Origin: Sporolactobacillus shoreae
GTDB taxonomy: Bacteria; Bacillota; Bacilli; Bacillales; Sporolactobacillaceae
Direction: 5' to 3'
DNA: 64,000 nucleotides
Assembly: GCF_004684935.1 (NCBI RefSeq)
Contig: NZ_SRJD01000001.1
Coordinates: 124,001 to 188,000, forward strand
Translations under genes and position numbers: made by a program
Shown here: positions 30,894 through 39,196 of the stretch, in pieces
Position numbering within the stretch: position 1 is the first letter of the stretch
How the letters are laid out: each line of letters begins with the position of its first letter
Notes under the pieces: model-generated
Seen by the model: the letters and a program-made list of their open reading frames with translations, nothing else
What the model was told of the DNA's origin: nothing
Database searches by the model: none

Positions 30894-32069
30894 ATGACCC
30901 TAAAAGGGCTTAAAGTACGTATCTACCCGAATAAAAAGCAGAAACTATTCGTCCAATGCAACTTTGGCTGCACCCGTTTTGTCTGGAATCAAATGCTGGG
31001 CATGATGATCGAGCGGCATAAAAATAACCTGGACGCCCCTTTTTTGAATGCCTTCGCCTTAAATAATTTGCTTCCCGCCCTGAAAAAAGAGTACCCATGG
31101 CTCAAAGAAGCGGAAAGCACCAGTTTGCAGAACACGAATCACGATTTGGTGGAGGCCTTTAAAAAATTCTTTAACCAAAAACATGGATTCCCCAAGTTTA
31201 AGTCGAAGAAACAGTTCAAACAGTCCTATCAAAGCAAATGCGTCAATCAAAATATCAAACAGGCAGCTCTCCATTATTTGAAATTGCCGAAGCTGGGCGT
31301 ACTGCGTTTCCGATCTGGGAAACCCATTCCCGAAACCATTAAATCCGTGACCATCAGGAAAACGTTTACTGACCATTACTTCGCCGTTCTTCTAGTTGAA
31401 GACGAAAGCCAAGTGTTCCGCAAAACGAACGCATGTATTGGTCTTGATTTTGGTGTTTCTGATTTACTCATTGGTTCGGATGAACAGAAAATTCCCAGAG
31501 TTCGCTTCGACAAAAGGCAATCCCAAAAAATGCATGATTGGCAAAAGCGGCTCGCGAGACGTCGTTTACAGGCTCAAAAAGAAATGGCGTGGGATAGGCA
31601 CAACAAAGTTCTTCAGCCAAGAAAGCTTTCGGATTTCAAAAACGTGCAAAAAGCCCAACTCATGGTAGCAAAGATCCATGAAAAGATTGCCAACCAGCGG
31701 CAAAATTATCTGCATCAGATCACCACGAAACTGGTAAAAAGCGATGATCTGATTGTTATTGAAGATCTAAAAGCCAAAAATATGATGCGGAATCACAAAC
31801 TGGCACGGGCGATCGCAAACCAGGCCTGGGGAGAAATTCGCCGAATGCTGACCTATAAATGTGCCTGGTATGGCAAGAAGCTCGTCAGGGTAAACCCGTA
31901 TAAGACGTCACAAATCTGTTCCCATTGCGGGCATGATGACGGGAAACACGAACTCGCTGTGCGTGAATGGAGTTGTCCGCAATGCGAGACGCATCATGAT
32001 CGAGATTTCAACGCGGCGAAAAACATCCTCACTTTAGGCTTGGGACAAGCCTTGGTCAAAGAGTTGTAA
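30894..32069 (+). CDS. tnpB: TnpB RNA-guided endonuclease (OrfB_IS605 family)
   Basis: 391 residues. An N-terminal helix-turn-helix/wedge region (LKGLKVRIYPNKKQ) is followed by a RuvC-like nuclease with all expected acidic residues: Asp185 in CIGLDFGVSD, Glu290 in VIEDLKAKNM, and Asp369 in HHDRDFNAAKNI. The zinc ribbon between the last two is intact (CSHCG and CPQC). TnpB proteins use an omega RNA made from the element's right end to cut DNA next to a target-adjacent motif. The ATG at 30894 follows AGAGGTGA. The gene looks functional although its host gene is dead. Confidence 0.93.
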   Translation: MTLKGLKVRIYPNKKQKLFVQCNFGCTRFVWNQMLGMMIERHKNNLDAPFLNAFALNNLLPALKKEYPWLKEAESTSLQNTNHDLVEAFKKFFNQKHGFPKFKSKKQFKQSYQSKCVNQNIKQAALHYLKLPKLGVLRFRSGKPIPETIKSVTIRKTFTDHYFAVLLVEDESQVFRKTNACIGLDFGVSDLLIGSDEQKIPRVRFDKRQSQKMHDWQKRLARRRLQAQKEMAWDRHNKVLQPRKLSDFKNVQKAQLMVAKIHEKIANQRQNYLHQITTKLVKSDDLIVIEDLKAKNMMRNHKLARAIANQAWGEIRRMLTYKCAWYGKKLVRVNPYKTSQICSHCGHDDGKHELAVREWSCPQCETHHDRDFNAAKNILTLGLGQALVKEL

Positions 32070-32171
32070 CCTCTGCTTTTGCGTCTTCGGACATGGAAGA
32101 AAGTCTGCAATGTTCCCAGAAGCTCGGTACTTTAGTGCCGATGTAGTTCACGAGCGGGTCTGGCATGAGGA
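31990..32171 (+). ncRNA. Putative omega RNA (reRNA) of TnpB with 3' guide
   Basis: In TnpB elements the guide RNA overlaps the 3' end of tnpB, covers the right end, and carries as its guide the first 15-20 nt beyond the element. Here the scaffold would end in the right-end hairpin and GTTCAC at 32151, and the guide would be GAGCGGGTCTGGCATGAGGA (32152-32171). The 5' boundary is a guess. Confidence 0.45.
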
Positions 32172-32298
32172 TGGTTATCATTCAGAGAATACGGTTGCCG
32201 TCCATATCCGTAAGATTCGCGAGAAAATCGAAATTGATCCGAAAAATCCGAGATATTTAAAGGTGGTGTGGCGCATTGGCTACAAAATTGAAAGGTGA
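32152..32298 (+). pseudogene. OmpR-family response regulator, 3' part
   Basis: 48 codons starting ERVWHEDGYHSENTVAVHIRK and ending RIGYKIER complete the winged-helix DNA-binding domain begun at 30201. The recognition helix (ENTVAVHIRKIREKI) is intact, but it is separated from the receiver by the 1.4-kb element. The stop at 32296 overlaps the GTG of the sensor kinase by 4 nt, the ancestral coupling of the pair. Confidence 0.9.
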
Positions 32299-33777
32299 AA
32301 AACTGGCTGCACTCTGATCTTTGCTGCTGATAGGTGGCTTGACCAATCTGACTTTTGTGTGGAATGCTTTTCGTTCTTATCCATTTGGCTTACTCATCCA
32401 GTTGGTTGTCAATTCACTGGTCCTCTCAGGAATAGCTATGCTTCTTGGGGCTCTTTTTTTCAATCGCAAATATCAGATAAGCAGAATAAATGGATTCAGT
32501 CATGTCCGATTGCTTTACAATCAGTTTCCCATTGATGTCCGTTTCGGTCTGCTGGGATTGTCTGCGATCTACTTTCTTATTTGTTCAGAAGTATATAGAC
32601 AAGGGTTTGATTTTCCGTATATCTTTCTTAAGTACATCTTTACTGCGAGTGCGGTACTTATTGTTCTGCTTCAGGGCCAATGGCTGACTGATGATTTGAA
32701 CGATCAGAAGAAGCGTCACAAAAACTGGCAGGGGAGCCTTATTGTCAAGATGGGGCACACTTTGCACGACGCTTTTTCTCAGCTGCCCGCCGGATGGCAA
32801 GTGTTCGGGATCACTGCTCTGATTTTTTTTCTTGGCATGTCGGCACCGGTTCTGACGCTTGTTTTCAACAACTTGCTTGTTCCTTTGTTCATTCTTTCTG
32901 TCATTGGATTGCCGATTCTATTTTGGATTTTTAAACAGGCGGCCGCATTTAACAGGATGTATCTGGATGTGGCTGCTACTGCAGCAGGCTCTGATCAGTC
33001 TGACTTGCCTGCGCGAGGAAATGGGATACTTAATCAATTGGCCGCAAATTTGAATACATTGAAGCGCGGTGTCAAGGCATCACGCAGAGAACAGGCAAAA
33101 AGCGAGCGACTGAAAACAGAACTGATCACAAACGTCAGCCACGATCTGCGTACACCCCTGACCTCGATTATTACTTATAGTGATTTATTAAAAAACCCGG
33201 ATATAAAAGAAGATGAAAAAAAGATTATTTAGGCATCATTGATCGTAAAGCAAAACGCCTGAAACGGTTGATTGATGATCTTTTTGAAGCATCAAAAATG
33301 GCGAGCGGGGCGATCAATCTACACAAAGAGAAAGTGGATCTCACTGAATTAATGACTCAGGCTCTGGCCGAATATGATGAAGCGATTCAGAAGGAAGCAC
33401 TGGACTTTCGTTTAAAGTTTCCGGAAAAACCTTTATATGTTTTTGTGGACGGTCAGAAAGTATGGCGTGTATTTGACAATTTGATCAGCAACATTCTCAA
33501 GTACTCATTGGAACATACAAGGGTTTATCTTTCACTTGACCAGGAAAGCGGAGAAGCTGTCGCGGTCTTCAAAAATATTACCAAATATGAACTTGGGGCT
33601 AATATTGATGAATTGTTTGAACGCTTTAAACGAGGCGATGCATCACGGCATACTGAGGGATCAGGGCTGGGCCTTGCAATTGCCAAATCGATTGTCGATC
33701 TGCATGATGGGCTGTTTGAAATTGATCTGGATGGTGATTTGTTTAAAGTGACAATGAAACTGCCTGCTATTGACTGA
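32295..33777 (+). pseudogene. Sensor histidine kinase with two frameshifts
   Basis: GTG 32295 begins MKNWLHSDL, then one T is missing near 32318-32322. The next frame carries about five transmembrane segments, a linker and the H-box NVSHDLRTPLTSIITYSDLLK. At 33221-33227 a run of seven A's should be eight. After that the third frame supplies the remaining dimerisation helix and the ATPase domain: N-box NLISNILKYS, G-box GSGLGLAIAKSIVDLHDG. Joined, it would be an ordinary kinase of about 490 residues. It is the partner of the broken regulator upstream. Confidence 0.88.
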
Positions 33778-34042
33778 AGATTAAATGATACACAGAGGGG
33801 CGTACGTTTCCCAATCAGTAAAGCTGAATTTTAACCAAAACCATGATAAAGTAAAAAATATAGATGGAAGTCGGGTGAGTGGTTACGCAGTGATCATCAG
33901 CTAAACTGCTCATCTATAATTTCTTGTGACAACGGATGATTCAGCTGACAATTAGGGTTTTGAAAAAATGAAATAGGTTAGGGTAGCACCACTCTAATTA
34001 CAAGTGTTCTGAAGACGCCAATAATAAGGAAAGTGATAAACA
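33778..34042. other. Intergenic region before the flavin monooxygenase
   Basis: 265 nt. A small TTAGGGT/ACTCTAA hairpin lies near 33978-33997. No ORF and no convincing promoter or riboswitch was found. Confidence 0.4.
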
Positions 34043-35053
34043 TTGCTGAAACTGAGTGTACTTGACCAATCTCCGATTTCTGAGGGATCAACTCCGATGG
34101 AGGCGCTGAAAAACAGCACGAGACTGGCTGTTGAGGCTGAAAGGCTGGGCTATCATCGCATTTGGTTCGCGGAACACCATGATTCCTCAGGTCTGGCCAG
34201 TGTGTCGCCGGAAATAATGATTGCCCATGTGGCTGCTAAGACATCAACGATTCATGTGGGATCAGGGGGTGTTCTTCTGCCACACTACAGCCCCTACAAA
34301 GTAGCCGAAAATTTTAATCTGCTGGAGAATTTGTATCCGGGAAGAATTGATTTGGGCATCGGCCGGGCGCCAGGCGGAATGCCGGGTGCAACCTGGGCAC
34401 TGAATGACGGAGCCCGCCGTGATCTTAATGATTTTCCAAGAAAAGTACGGGACTTGATTGGCTTTCTTAATGACCAACTTCCTGAAGGCCATCAGTATAA
34501 AACAGTGCGGGCCACACCACTGGCTGAACGCCTGCCGGAGATTTATCTGTTAGGCTCATCGGATGGAAGCGCCGGTATTGCGGCGGATATTGGAACACCG
34601 TTCATGTTTGCCCATTTTATCAATCCCCATGGTGGGAGTGAAGTCGTTCGGTCCTATCGCGCAAATTACAGGCCGTCCGAATGGTTTCCAGAACCGAAAG
34701 CTTCTGTATGCATCTTTGCGGTCTGTGCGGAGACGGATGAGGAGGCCGAACGTCAGGCATCAACACTTCGTTACTGGATGCTGAAGGCGGCACAAGGGAA
34801 ATCCGTTCTTCTGCCAACTTTGGAAGAAGCGGAGCATTTTGTTCCATCCGAGTGGGAACACGAACAAATGAAAGAAAATGAAACGAGGATGATTGTCGGC
34901 AATCCGCAAAAAGTGAAACGGGAGCTGGAGAATCTGGCGGCCGTCTATCAGACGGATGAAGTCATGATCCTTACCAATATATTTGATTTTGAAGCAAAAT
35001 TGCGTTCATTCAGACTGATCGCCAAAGCTTTTCAAACTGGGACTTTTTATTAA
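34043..35053 (+). CDS. Luciferase-like (LLM class) flavin-dependent oxidoreductase
   Basis: A 336-residue TIM-barrel monooxygenase of the bacterial luciferase superfamily, MsnO8/YhbW-like subgroup. Typical stretches are VLDQSPISEGSTPMEAL, RIWFAEHHDSSGLASVSPEIMIAHVA, GSGGVLLPHYSPYKVAE and PGRIDLGIGRAPGG. It probably uses FMNH2 and O2; the substrate is not predictable. TTG 34043 lies 8 nt after TAAGGAAAG. It is monocistronic, between the decayed kinase and rqcH, with its own terminator. Confidence 0.9.
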   Translation: MLKLSVLDQSPISEGSTPMEALKNSTRLAVEAERLGYHRIWFAEHHDSSGLASVSPEIMIAHVAAKTSTIHVGSGGVLLPHYSPYKVAENFNLLENLYPGRIDLGIGRAPGGMPGATWALNDGARRDLNDFPRKVRDLIGFLNDQLPEGHQYKTVRATPLAERLPEIYLLGSSDGSAGIAADIGTPFMFAHFINPHGGSEVVRSYRANYRPSEWFPEPKASVCIFAVCAETDEEAERQASTLRYWMLKAAQGKSVLLPTLEEAEHFVPSEWEHEQMKENETRMIVGNPQKVKRELENLAAVYQTDEVMILTNIFDFEAKLRSFRLIAKAFQTGTFY

Positions 35054-35060
35054 AATCTGG

Positions 35061-35084
35061 AGTCATGCCGCTTTCGGCATGACT
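35061..35084 (+). terminator. Strong hairpin without U-run after the monooxygenase gene
   Basis: AGTCATGCCG (35061-35070), CTTT loop, CGGCATGACT (35075-35084): a perfect 10-bp stem followed by TGACGG. It may pause polymerase or protect the 3' end. Confidence 0.5.
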
Positions 35085-35142
35085 TGACGGATCGGCAAGG
35101 TCAGTGAGACAATTAAATTCTGGAAAATACACAGAAGTACGG

Positions 35143-35170
35143 AAGCGAGCAGCCGATGCCCGCTTTTTTT
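35143..35170 (+). terminator. Rho-independent terminator upstream of rqcH
   Basis: AAGCGAGC (35143-35150) with GCCCGCTT (35158-35165), one mismatch, 7-nt loop, then T's to 35170. It ends 19 nt before the rqcH ATG, which rules out the alternative upstream start at 35156. Confidence 0.7.
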
Positions 35171-35188
35171 GGAAGTGGGGAATCAATC

Positions 35189-36922
35189 ATGGCCTATGAT
35201 GGAATTGTGACTCACGCTGCCGTACAGAGCCTGCAGGACTTTGTGGGCGGTCGTGTTTCAAAAATATATCAGCCGACGGCAACCGATCTTATCTTTCATT
35301 TGCGTTCCCGCAGTGCGCGCGGAAAATTGCTGATTTCAATCAATGCGGCATTCGCGCGTCTTCATCTCACAAATCTGATTGAAGGGAACCCTCAGGAACC
35401 CCCGATGTTCTGCATGTTGCTGAGAAAACACCTGGAAGGCAGTGTCATCGAAGCGATCAACCAGGTTGATTTTGAACGCATTGTGCACATTGATCTGAGA
35501 ACACGGAATGAATTCGGCGATCTGACACAAAAACAGCTGATTATTGAGCTGATGGGCCGCCACAGCAATGTGATTCTTATTGATAAAGAGAGCGGCAGGA
35601 TCATAGATAGTATGAAACACCTGACACCGGCTGTAAACCGTTACCGGACAGTCTTGCCCGGTGAAACTTATGTTGCTCCACCGGATCAGGGGAAATTGAA
35701 TCCGCTGAGGATGACCGTGGATGAGTTAATCAGCCATATTGAATGGAACACCGGGAAAATTGACCGACAGATTGTCGGCGCAGTCAGCGGCTTTTCACCA
35801 TTAATCGGGCAGGAGATTGTCCACCGCGCTGGTCTTCCGAATCAGGAAGGGATTGCGCGGGCTTTTTCTGAAGTACAGTCAGCAATTCAGAATAATGATT
35901 ATCAGCCCAATATTGTTTATGGCAAAAACGGCAAAGATGAGTGCCATGTGATTGAACTCACCTGCCTTCAAGGGAAAAACGAGCCATTTTCAAGTGTCCA
36001 TGAGATGCTTGATCACTTTTATGTTGTTAAAGCGGAAACGGACGCAGTCAAACAGAAAGCCGGCGACCTCAGTCATTTTGTCGCTCTGGAATTAAAGAAA
36101 AACAAAGTTAAATTGAATAAGCTTGCAAAAACACTTCAGGATGCGGAGAATGCCGATTCATATCGCCTTTACGGAGAACTTCTGACAGCTAATATGCACC
36201 TTTTCAAACGAGGGGATCTTACCGTCAATGCGGTTAATTATTATGATGAACATCAGTCCAAAGTTAAGATTGCACTGAATCCGAACCGCACACCATCAGA
36301 AAACGCGCAGGCGTATTTTAAAAAATACAGTAAAGCAAAGACTGCAAAACGTGTTGTCGCGGAACAGGTGGAACAAACAAAGCTGGAGATTACCTATTTT
36401 GATGGGCTGATGCAGCAGGTGGAATCTGCTTCAATCAAGGACATTGCTGAAATCAGGGAAGAACTTGAAGAGGGCGGCTATCTGAGAAAGAAAAAGGCAG
36501 TTCGCGGCAAGAAGAAAAAAAGCATTCCTGAGATTGACCAATATTACGCTTCAGATGGCACGGTCATCCTCGCCGGAAAGAACAACAAGCAGAACGATTA
36601 CCTGACTACAAAAGTGGGTGGTCGTGACGAAATATGGATGCATACAAAAAATATACCTGGATCCCATGTGGTGATCCGTTCTCAGAATCCGAGTGAGACG
36701 GTGCTTACAGAAGCTGCAACTCTTGCCGCATTTTTCAGTAAATCACGGCTTGGGAGCGGGGTGCCGGTGGACTTCACAAAGATCAGGTATGTGAAAAAGC
36801 CCAGTGGGGCAAAACCGGGATTTGTTATCTACACGGATCAGAAAACTCTTTTTGTGACACCTGATGAATCATTGGTTCTCAGGATGAAAAAGAAACCGGG
36901 GGCAGCGGTGAAGCGTTCCTGA
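35189..36922 (+). CDS. rqcH: Ribosome quality-control factor RqcH (NFACT family, YloA/FbpA)
   Basis: 577 residues. The NFACT-N domain comes first (YDGIVTHAAVQSLQDFVGGRVSKIYQP; ELMGRHSNVILID), then helical HhH and coiled-coil regions, then a C-terminal NFACT-R domain (DYLTTKVGGRDEIWMHTKNIPGSHVVIR). RqcH binds obstructed 50S subunits and recruits tRNA-Ala to add Ala tails that mark chains for degradation. At the position of the tRNA-contacting Asp-Arg pair the sequence reads DFERIV (Glu96-Arg97). The ATG at 35189 follows GTGGGG. Confidence 0.93.
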   Translation: MAYDGIVTHAAVQSLQDFVGGRVSKIYQPTATDLIFHLRSRSARGKLLISINAAFARLHLTNLIEGNPQEPPMFCMLLRKHLEGSVIEAINQVDFERIVHIDLRTRNEFGDLTQKQLIIELMGRHSNVILIDKESGRIIDSMKHLTPAVNRYRTVLPGETYVAPPDQGKLNPLRMTVDELISHIEWNTGKIDRQIVGAVSGFSPLIGQEIVHRAGLPNQEGIARAFSEVQSAIQNNDYQPNIVYGKNGKDECHVIELTCLQGKNEPFSSVHEMLDHFYVVKAETDAVKQKAGDLSHFVALELKKNKVKLNKLAKTLQDAENADSYRLYGELLTANMHLFKRGDLTVNAVNYYDEHQSKVKIALNPNRTPSENAQAYFKKYSKAKTAKRVVAEQVEQTKLEITYFDGLMQQVESASIKDIAEIREELEEGGYLRKKKAVRGKKKKSIPEIDQYYASDGTVILAGKNNKQNDYLTTKVGGRDEIWMHTKNIPGSHVVIRSQNPSETVLTEAATLAAFFSKSRLGSGVPVDFTKIRYVKKPSGAKPGFVIYTDQKTLFVTPDESLVLRMKKKPGAAVKRS

Positions 36923-36949
36923 AGAGGCCGTGTAATGACGCACCTCTTT
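36922..36949 (+). terminator. Weak terminator-like hairpin after rqcH
   Basis: AAGAGG (36922-36927) with CCTCTT (36943-36948); a GTG/CAC inner pairing is possible. Only a short T-run follows. Confidence 0.4.
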
Positions 36950-36982
36950 AAGGAAAAAACCGGACTATTTTTAAGCCCATAC

Positions 36983-37012
36983 TTGCTTCAATAACAAAAA
37001 ATTGTTTAAAAT
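36983..37012 (+). promoter_or_regulatory. Candidate SigA promoter of the yloC operon
   Basis: TTGCTT (36983-36988), 18 nt, TAAAAT (37007-37012), located 25 nt before the yloC ATG and after the rqcH hairpin. Confidence 0.5.
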
Positions 37013-37036
37013 GGGTAAGTGGAAGTGAGTGGTTAG

Positions 37037-37927
37037 ATGATCAATAGCATGACCGGTTTCGGTGCAGCGTCCTTAACTGAAGGAGAGACGCGTGTCCGCG
37101 TTGAGCTGAAATCCGTAAATCATCGGTATTTCGAACTATCTCTTAATCTCCCGCGTCCATTAATGTATATGGAAAGTCAGATAAGAAAGACGGTTCATTC
37201 TTTTTTCCACAGGGGATCTCTTACCCTTTTCCTGACAGTTGAGGGGAATTCGGCCGTCGCGCCTAAACTTTGCACAAACTGGGGTATTGTTAATCAATAC
37301 ATTGATGCCGTCAGAAAAATTCAGAAACTGAGCGGCACCTCTGATTTGAATTTCAACGGGCTACTGAACCTTCCTGGAATCTTTACCATTCAGGAAGCGG
37401 ATGGCTTTTCCGCAGAGGGCGTTGATCCCTTGATTCTTAAAATTGTGGAACAAGCAAGCATGCGCCTTTTACAGATGCGGCAGGTTGAGGGAGAACAGCT
37501 TCGTCAGGATCTTCTTAAAAAAGCGGAACAGATCGCACGGCAGGTTGAGGATCTTTCGGATGAAGCGCCTAAGGTTCAAAAGCATTATGAACAGCAGTTG
37601 CGCCATCATGTCACTGATTTTCTGAGTGGAAATCAGGCCATTGATGAGGACAGGCTGATGACTGAAATAGCTCTTTTTGCCGATAAGTCGGCCATAGATG
37701 AAGAACTGACGCGAATGAAAAGCCATATCAGGCAACTAAGCCATTTGCTTAAGGATTCCGCTGAAGCAGTGCCTGTCGGGCGACAGCTGGATTTTCTCAT
37801 TCAGGAAATGAATCGCGAGATGAATACGATTGGCTCAAAGGGAAACAGCCTGGCGATCAGCCATAAAGTAGTCCTCGCAAAAAGCGAGATTGAAAAATTA
37901 CGGGAACAGGTTCAAAATGTTGAATAA
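37037..37927 (+). CDS. yloC: YicC/YloC family endoribonuclease
   Basis: 296 residues beginning with the signature INSMTGFG and ending in the DUF1732 region (DFLIQEMNREMNTIGSKGNSLAISH). YicC-type proteins are metal-dependent RNases involved in small-RNA turnover in E. coli and Bacillus. It is the first gene of the yloC-remA-gmk-rpoZ cluster. The ATG at 37037 is preceded by GGAAGTGAGTGG. The end of the gene contains an extended -10 promoter for remA. Confidence 0.93.
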   Translation: MINSMTGFGAASLTEGETRVRVELKSVNHRYFELSLNLPRPLMYMESQIRKTVHSFFHRGSLTLFLTVEGNSAVAPKLCTNWGIVNQYIDAVRKIQKLSGTSDLNFNGLLNLPGIFTIQEADGFSAEGVDPLILKIVEQASMRLLQMRQVEGEQLRQDLLKKAEQIARQVEDLSDEAPKVQKHYEQQLRHHVTDFLSGNQAIDEDRLMTEIALFADKSAIDEELTRMKSHIRQLSHLLKDSAEAVPVGRQLDFLIQEMNREMNTIGSKGNSLAISHKVVLAKSEIEKLREQVQNVE

Positions 37928-37936
37928 TGCTATAAT
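37928..37936 (+). promoter_or_regulatory. Extended -10 promoter for remA-gmk-rpoZ
   Basis: TGC plus a perfect TATAAT (37931-37936), directly after the yloC stop (37925-37927) and 20 nt before the remA GTG. No -35 box is needed for a TGn promoter. Confidence 0.5.
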
Positions 37937-37956
37937 AACAGGGAAGTGATCGAGCG

Positions 37957-38217
37957 GTGATCAGACTGATCAACATCGGTTTCGGCAATATTGCCTCAGC
38001 AAACCGGATTGTTTCAATTATCAGTCCGGAATCTCAGCCCATTAAGCGGCTGATCAAGATAGCGCGGGATAACAACAAACTAATTGATGCGACTTATGGA
38101 CGAAGAACCCGCGCCGTGATTGTAATGGACAGCGACCATATCATTCTCTCGTCTGTTCAGCCTGAGACCGTTTCACAGCGGCTGATCCAGCACGATGACA
38201 GAGCGGATGAAGCATGA
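37957..38217 (+). CDS. remA: Extracellular matrix regulator RemA (DUF370)
   Basis: 86 residues, highly conserved: [22 protein letters not shown] and [22 protein letters not shown]. RemA is an oligomeric, histone-like DNA-binding activator of matrix and osmoprotection genes in B. subtilis. GTG start at 37957 behind GGGAAGTG. It keeps its usual place between yloC and gmk. Confidence 0.95.
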   Translation: MIRLINIGFGNIASANRIVSIISPESQPIKRLIKIARDNNKLIDATYGRRTRAVIVMDSDHIILSSVQPETVSQRLIQHDDRADEA

Positions 38218-38236
38218 ACAGTTGGAGGCAAGAGTG

Positions 38237-38854
38237 ATGAGTTTTAAGGAAAAAGGGCTGCTGGTCGTTCTTTCCGGACCGTCCGGAGTCGGGAAGGGTA
38301 CGGTCTGTAAAGCACTCAGAAACCGCGGTACCAAATTGCAGTATTCGATCTCTGTTACGACCAGAAAGCCGAGAGAAGGGGAAATAGACGGTGTCCACTA
38401 TTTCTTCAGAACGCGCGAGCAGTTTCAGCAAATGATAAAAAATGAGAAGCTGCTTGAGTGGGCCGAATACGTGGGCAATTTCTATGGAACGCCCATTGAT
38501 TATGTCCGTCAGACGCTCGATGGCGGACAGGACGTTATTCTCGAAATTGAAGTCCAGGGTGCACTGCAGGTCAAGAGGCGTTTCCCAGAGGCGCTGTTTA
38601 TATTCCTTGCGCCGCCCGATCTCAAAGAATTGAAAAAGAGGATCATCGGCAGAGGGACTGAGACAGCTGATCTGATTGAAAGCCGGATGACAGTGGCCCG
38701 TTCAGAGATGGAACTGATGGAAAATTATAATTACGTTGTCGAAAATGATCAGGTGGATCATGCCTGTGACCGGATCGAATCCATTGTTCTCGCCGAACAC
38801 TGCAGAGTGGACCGCCTGATTGAAAAATATAAGAATATAAAAGGGGCTGATTGA
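38237..38854 (+). CDS. gmk: Guanylate kinase
   Basis: 205 residues. The P-loop GPSGVGKGT, the GMP-binding [19 protein letters not shown], and the lid and arginine motif [17 protein letters not shown] are all present. It phosphorylates GMP to GDP. The ATG at 38237 lies 8 nt after GGAGG (38224-38228). The frame is open to 38195, but that would overlap remA. Confidence 0.97.
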   Translation: MSFKEKGLLVVLSGPSGVGKGTVCKALRNRGTKLQYSISVTTRKPREGEIDGVHYFFRTREQFQQMIKNEKLLEWAEYVGNFYGTPIDYVRQTLDGGQDVILEIEVQGALQVKRRFPEALFIFLAPPDLKELKKRIIGRGTETADLIESRMTVARSEMELMENYNYVVENDQVDHACDRIESIVLAEHCRVDRLIEKYKNIKGAD

Positions 38855-38856
38855 AA

Positions 38857-39054
38857 ATGATGATCTATCCGTCAATTGACAATCTTCTAACGAAAGTTAA
38901 TTCAACTTATACTTTAGTTTCGCTCTCTGCGAAACGTGCTCGCCAGCTTCAGGATAACTCAGGACATCTGATGCTTGAACATCCGAGGTCGGTCAAAGCT
39001 GTGGGCCAGGCACTTGAAGAAGTCAATGCAGGTCTTCTTTATTATAAAAATTGA
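38857..39054 (+). CDS. rpoZ: RNA polymerase omega subunit
   Basis: 65 residues. The omega family pattern [29 protein letters not shown] and the helix [15 protein letters not shown] are clear. Omega helps assemble and stabilise the beta' subunit. The ATG at 38857 is 10 nt after AAGGGG; TTG 38851 and ATG 38860 are possible alternatives. A strong terminator follows, ending the yloC cluster. Confidence 0.93.
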   Translation: MMIYPSIDNLLTKVNSTYTLVSLSAKRARQLQDNSGHLMLEHPRSVKAVGQALEEVNAGLLYYKN

Positions 39055-39077
39055 AGAACTGAATAAAGACTAAATAA

Positions 39078-39108
39078 GCAGCAACCTTTTGAAAGGTTGT
39101 TGTTTTTT
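39078..39108 (+). terminator. Rho-independent terminator after rpoZ
   Basis: AGCAGCAACCTT (39078-39089) with AAGGTTGTTGTT (39093-39104), 12 bp including G-U pairs, then TTTT. Confidence 0.9.
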
Positions 39109-39196
39109 ACACTTAGAGAGAATAGAAGTAGCGCTGATTATGATTGGGAAACACCAGGTTTTCGGTACCATAATCGGTCTGAAAGGAGTAACAATC

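Larger units (their letters stand above)
30746..32151 (+). mobile_element. TnpB-only IS200/IS605-type element (IS1341-like), 1406 bp
   Basis: The ends are inferred from the split gene. Removing 30746-32151 joins TAT to GAGCGGGTC and restores ...HEIY-ERVWHEDGY... in frame. The left flank is TTTAT (30741-30745) with no target duplication, as in single-strand IS200/605 transposition. Left end: ATTCAT 30775-30780 with ATGAAT 30788-30793. Right end: CGGTACT/AGTGCCG hairpin (32125-32140) and terminal GTAGTTCAC, typical of the family. There is no tnpA, so movement would need a transposase in trans. Confidence 0.9.

Noticed and set aside
30201-33777. Sequencing error as the sole cause of the broken two-component system
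   Set aside because: Three indels confined to this pair, plus a mobile element in the same operon, with all other genes intact, fit real decay better. Raw reads would still be needed.
33900-34030. GGGTAGCACCAC as a T-box remnant before the monooxygenase gene
   Set aside because: It lacks the GGTACCGCG core and no terminator/antiterminator pair is visible.
39089-39196. N-terminal extension of CoaBC
   Set aside because: The region contains the rpoZ terminator; the ATG at 39197 has a proper SD and the family N-terminus.
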